From assembly GCF_020859565.1 (NCBI RefSeq), contig NZ_JAJHUO010000001.1, forward strand, positions 402,217 to 466,216: DNA of 64,000 bases. The letters run 5' to 3'. The translations under genes and the position numbers were made by a program. Shown here in pieces: positions 61,191 to 64,000 of the stretch. The notes below the pieces were generated by a model. It made no database searches and was not told the origin of the DNA. It was given only the letters and a program-made list of their open reading frames with translations. This stretch comes from Saccharothrix luteola. Lineage in GTDB: Bacteria > Actinomycetota > Actinomycetes > Mycobacteriales > Pseudonocardiaceae. How positions within the stretch are numbered: the first letter of the stretch is position 1; every line of letters starts with the position of its first letter.

Positions 61191-63116
61191 GTGGTACCAC
61201 GCAGATGCCTCGCCGCGGCCGTCGTCGCCGCCACCGCCCTCGCCGGGCCCCCAGCCACCGCGGCGTCCGGGTCGGCCGCCGAACCCGTCCTGATCAACGT
61301 CGCGGTCGACCGGGACGAAGGGCCGGTCCGGGCCGAGCTGCTCGGCGCCAACCACCGCCACACCGGCCTGGGCTACGGGATGTGGGACCCGGCGGCGGAC
61401 GCGCCGAGACCGGAGGCGGTGCAAGCGGTCCGGCGAGCGGGCCTCAAGATGATCCGCTACCCCGGCGGCACGGTGGCCAACACCTTCCGCTGGAAGCGGG
61501 CCATCGGGCCGGCGGCGCACCGCGGGTGCCAGGTCGACGGCCGGGACTGGACCCGTGCGAACAGCACGTACGGGCCGATGGAGCACATGCGGTTCGTGTC
61601 CGAGGTCGGCGCGCAGGCGCAGATCATGGTGCCGTTCGCGGTCATCACCCCGGAGAACGCCGCCGACTGGGTCGAGTTCATGAACGCGGAGGTGGGGACG
61701 AACCCGAACGGGGGCACCGCGTGGGCGCAGGTCCGGGCGGACCACGGGCACGCGGAGCCGTACCGCGTGCGGTACTGGGAGCTGGGCAACGAGCACTACC
61801 TGCGGGACCAGCGCTACTGGATGCACCAGGACCCGGCGGTGGCGGTCGAGCAGTACATCACCGGTGGCACGGTCCAGCTCACCGCGGAACCGCTGGGCAA
61901 GGACTGCGCCCACCCGGCCGGCGGAGTCGCGGCGAGCGGTGCGGCCGGCGAGGTGTTCGAGGTCAAGCACGCGCCGGTGGTCGCCGAGAGCGTGCGGGTG
62001 ACCGTCGACGGGGTGGCGTGGCGACGGGTGGCCGACCTGGCGTCCGCCGGACCTGACGACCCGGTCTTCGCGGTCGACCGCCCCGTCGACGGGCACATCA
62101 GGTTCGGCGACGGCGTCCACGGCCGCCGCCTGCCGCCCGGTGGGCACGTATCGGCGTCCTACCAGTCGACGCACCGCGGGTTCCCCGCGTTCTACCGGGC
62201 GATGAAGCAGGTCGACCCGACGATCCAGGTGTGTTCGAGCTGGGGCACGGTCGCGTTCCCGAAGAGGATGAAAGCGCTGGGCCACGCCGCCGAGTACGAC
62301 TGCCTCACGGCACACCCGTACACGAACTTCGCCGCCGAGAAGGATGCCGCCGGCAACCCCAGGGACGCCTGGTCCAACCCGCTCGACGGGCACGACCAGC
62401 ACATGATGGGCGCGTGGACCGAGGTCGAGGGCATCCAGGCGCTCAAGGCCGCGATCACGGCCAACGGCAGCAAGGCCTACGTGGGGTTGTCCGAGTTCGG
62501 CGCGCTGTGGGGACCCGATCCGGGCCTGCCCGCGCCCTACTACCGGTGGAACACCTCGATGACCCACGCGCTCTACATGGCTTCGCAGTGGGTGCGGTGG
62601 CTCTACCACGACATCCGGTTCGCGGAAGGCAACGACCTGTTCACCACGCCCGCCCGGTACGGCCTGTTCTTCGGCGCCGAGCCGGTGTTCACGTCGGAAG
62701 CGGTCACCCGTGAGGTCGTCAAGCCGCTCTTCGAGGCGGGCGGGCGGCGGCTGACCCGGACCGTGACCGGCAACCCGATCCGCGTGGTCGACCCCGCGCA
62801 CTGCGGCAACGGCGACGACGGCTGCTACGAGGCGCTGGTCGTCGCGGCGACGCGCGGCGCGGACGGCCGAACCTACGTCATGGTCGTGAACCGACTGCCC
62901 GGCGAGTCCGACGCCGTGACCGCACGCCTGACCTTCACCGGCGGGTCCACCTCGGGCACGGCCCACCTGCGCGCGACCGACAGCGCCGCGTTCACCAGCT
63001 ACAACGACGAGGCGGTGACCGGCGTGACGATGCGGACCGCGACGCTGCCGGTGACCGGTGGCGGTCTCACGCACACCTTTCCGCCGCACTCCGTGACGCT
63101 GCTCCAACTGGGCTGA
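61191..63116 (+). CDS. secreted GH51-like alpha-L-arabinofuranosidase
   Basis: A 641-aa secreted clan GH-A enzyme. Signal peptide about residues 1-26 (ending GPPATAA). The acid/base Glu201 is in YWELGNEHY and the nucleophile Glu435 in LSEFGALWG, matching the GH51 arrangement; RYPGGTVANTFRWKRAIGP is also typical. Between them, residues about 235-325, is an inserted beta-rich domain (VFEVKHAPVVAESVRVTVDGVAW...FGDGVHGRRLPPGG) of carbohydrate-binding or baseplate-like type, unusual for the family. The GTG at 61191 has no ribosome-binding site and lies 7 nt after TAGCGT, so a leaderless mRNA is likely. Confidence 0.85.
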   Translation: MVPRRCLAAAVVAATALAGPPATAASGSAAEPVLINVAVDRDEGPVRAELLGANHRHTGLGYGMWDPAADAPRPEAVQAVRRAGLKMIRYPGGTVANTFRWKRAIGPAAHRGCQVDGRDWTRANSTYGPMEHMRFVSEVGAQAQIMVPFAVITPENAADWVEFMNAEVGTNPNGGTAWAQVRADHGHAEPYRVRYWELGNEHYLRDQRYWMHQDPAVAVEQYITGGTVQLTAEPLGKDCAHPAGGVAASGAAGEVFEVKHAPVVAESVRVTVDGVAWRRVADLASAGPDDPVFAVDRPVDGHIRFGDGVHGRRLPPGGHVSASYQSTHRGFPAFYRAMKQVDPTIQVCSSWGTVAFPKRMKALGHAAEYDCLTAHPYTNFAAEKDAAGNPRDAWSNPLDGHDQHMMGAWTEVEGIQALKAAITANGSKAYVGLSEFGALWGPDPGLPAPYYRWNTSMTHALYMASQWVRWLYHDIRFAEGNDLFTTPARYGLFFGAEPVFTSEAVTREVVKPLFEAGGRRLTRTVTGNPIRVVDPAHCGNGDDGCYEALVVAATRGADGRTYVMVVNRLPGESDAVTARLTFTGGSTSGTAHLRATDSAAFTSYNDEAVTGVTMRTATLPVTGGGLTHTFPPHSVTLLQLG

Positions 63117-63472
63117 CCCGGCCGGGGCGACGCGGCGACCCGACTCGATCGTTGACAGACAGTCAGCCGATCGGGAAACTCCTGTGATACGTCAGTGCGT
63201 GCGCTGGATGACCTCGGCCGCGCGAACCGCAGGAAGACGCCGGCGGGTCACCACCTCCGAATGCCGACGTGCCATCGCACAGCCCGAATTGTTAACGCTA
63301 ACATGGCCGCTGCCCCACCGCGCCCGGGAATCCCCGCCGATGACCGGCGACCTGTTCGCGCACCAGTCGTGACGATCCGGTTCGGACAGCCGCCGCACCG
63401 ATGCCGACCCCTTCGCCTCCCCCCGGCGACCCATCGCCAATCCATGGAACGATCCATCAACAAGGGAACACC
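63117..63472. promoter_or_regulatory. 356-bp intergenic region upstream of the alpha-galactosidase gene
   Basis: Contains TTGACA (63152-63157) without a clear -10 partner and a LacI-type operator (63290-63303, listed separately). No gene is seen in it; open frames here lack ribosome-binding sites and recognisable products. Confidence 0.5.
63290..63303. promoter_or_regulatory. LacI-family-type operator TGTTAACGCTAACA
   Basis: Near-perfect palindrome (one mismatched pair) with the central CG and TGTTA/TAACA arms typical of LacI-family sugar repressor sites in actinomycetes. It lies 170 bp upstream of the alpha-galactosidase start. No lacI-type gene is in the window. Confidence 0.6.
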
Positions 63473-64000
63473 ATGATCCGATCGCTCACATCCCCACGCC
63501 GCGGGCGGTTCGCCGCCCTCTTGGCAGCCGCCGCCCTGGTGCTCGCAGGCACGGTCGCCGCGACCACCACGGCCCCTCCGGCCGAGGCCCTGGACAACGG
63601 CGTGGCGCGCACGCCGCCGATGGGCTGGAACTCGTGGAACACGTTCGGTTGCAACATCAACGAGGCGTTGATCAGGCAGATGGCCGACGCGATGGTCAGC
63701 TCCGGCATGCGTGACGCGGGCTACCAGTACGTGGTGGTGGACGACTGCTGGATGAACCCCAACCGGGACTCGGCGGGCAACCTCCAGGGCGACCCCGGCC
63801 GGTTCCCGAGCGGCATGAAGGCGCTCGGCGACTACATCCACGGCAAGGGGCTCAAGTTCGGGATCTACCAGGCGCCCTTGGCCGAGACGTGCGCCCAGTA
63901 CTTCGACTCCTACCCCGGTTCGACCGGGGCGCTGGGCCACGAGGAGCAGGACGCCCGCCAGTTCGCGGCGTGGGGCGTGGACTTCCTCAAGTACGACTGG
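63473..64000 (+). CDS. secreted GH27 alpha-galactosidase (5' part, cut by window end)
   Basis: The first 176 codons of a secreted GH27 enzyme. Signal peptide about residues 1-40 (hydrophobic FAALLAAAALVLAGTVAATTTA). The mature part shows TPPMGWNSWNTFGCNINE, VVVDDCWMNPNRDSAGN, LKFGIYQAPLAETC and VDFLKYDW, where Asp175 is the likely nucleophile. The codon following would normally be a Cys or Asn. ATG 63473 with AAGGGAA upstream. A LacI-type operator lies upstream. The 3' end is beyond the window. Confidence 0.92.
   Translation, partial: MIRSLTSPRRGRFAALLAAAALVLAGTVAATTTAPPAEALDNGVARTPPMGWNSWNTFGCNINEALIRQMADAMVSSGMRDAGYQYVVVDDCWMNPNRDSAGNLQGDPGRFPSGMKALGDYIHGKGLKFGIYQAPLAETCAQYFDSYPGSTGALGHEEQDARQFAAWGVDFLKYDW

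Noticed and set aside
1..64000. CRISPR arrays, tRNA or rRNA genes, insertion sequences, attachment sites and replication origins
   Set aside because: No regularly spaced repeats, no tRNA-like cloverleaf with a CCA-type end, no transposase or integrase and no DnaA-box cluster were seen on reading. tRNAs could be missed by eye; a tRNAscan run would settle it.

Overview
The window is high-GC actinomycete DNA: GTG and TTG starts are common, stop/start overlaps of the GTGA or ATGA type are frequent, Tat and Sec signal peptides precede many products, and an RHS protein, a StrR-type regulator and DUF5937-type, NarL-type and GlxA-type regulators are present. The gene mix suits a Pseudonocardiaceae member (Saccharothrix, Actinosynnema or Lentzea-like). 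That placement is inference; no rRNA or other taxonomic marker is in the window.

Layout. (1) 0.2-2.6 kb: a PLP-dependent cysteine-synthase-fold enzyme overlapping an ATP-grasp ligase, preceded by a possible 21-codon leader ORF. (2) 2.6-4.5 kb: a GlxA-type regulator and a Tat-exported DJ-1/PfpI protein, overlapping. (3) 4.5-6.2 kb: a divergent anti-sigma/ECF sigma pair and a small membrane protein. (4) 6.2-7.3 kb: a gene graveyard with a PepSY-TM remnant, part of it inverted, and an internally deleted chloramphenicol-phosphotransferase-like remnant. (5) 7.5-10.2 kb: a tightly overlapping EF-hand / DUF6875-like / aromatic amino-acid decarboxylase operon.

(6) 10.1-35.3 kb: an apparently complete sugar-based natural-product cluster. 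It encodes heptose activation (a GmhA-HldE-kinase-HldE-nucleotidyltransferase fusion plus GmhB), a PhyH-type Fe/2OG oxygenase, a three-gene ABC-2 exporter, two APH-type kinases, a SurE phosphatase, three glycosyltransferases (one GT9, two GT4), two NodU/TobZ-type carbamoyltransferases, a PIG-L deacetylase, a Gfo/Idh oxidoreductase, an SDR epimerase/dehydratase, a class-III aminotransferase, a methyltransferase, a nucleotide-sugar dehydrogenase and a StrR-type regulator. No PKS, NRPS or 2-deoxyinosose synthase is present. The parts point to a carbamoylated, amino-sugar and heptose-containing oligosaccharide or pseudo-oligosaccharide, with kinases, exporter and phosphatase as a possible self-protection cycle. 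A G/C homopolymer tract at 34.13-34.24 kb looks like a mis-sequenced convergent terminator.

(7) 35.3-36.4 kb: a gene-free regulatory stretch with two ACGT-core palindromes, four TTCGA repeats phased at exactly 11 bp, and a sigma70-like promoter. (8) 36.4-42.5 kb: a YicI-like alpha-xylosidase, a Tat-exported PhoX-like protein and a trypsin-STAND ATPase. (9) 42.7-64 kb: a block of secreted proteins (FG-GAP propellers, PhoD phosphatase, BNR/ricin-lectin protein, a 1172-aa FG-GAP/ricin protein, a 2053-aa RHS protein, a GH51-like arabinofuranosidase and a truncated GH27 alpha-galactosidase) with a NarL-type two-component system in the middle. Four of these promoters share one module: TTTC-N10-GAAA, a -35 region and a TARCGT or TACGCT -10, always 31 bp from the GAAA to the -10. 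This looks like an undescribed regulon and is the strongest new signal in the window.
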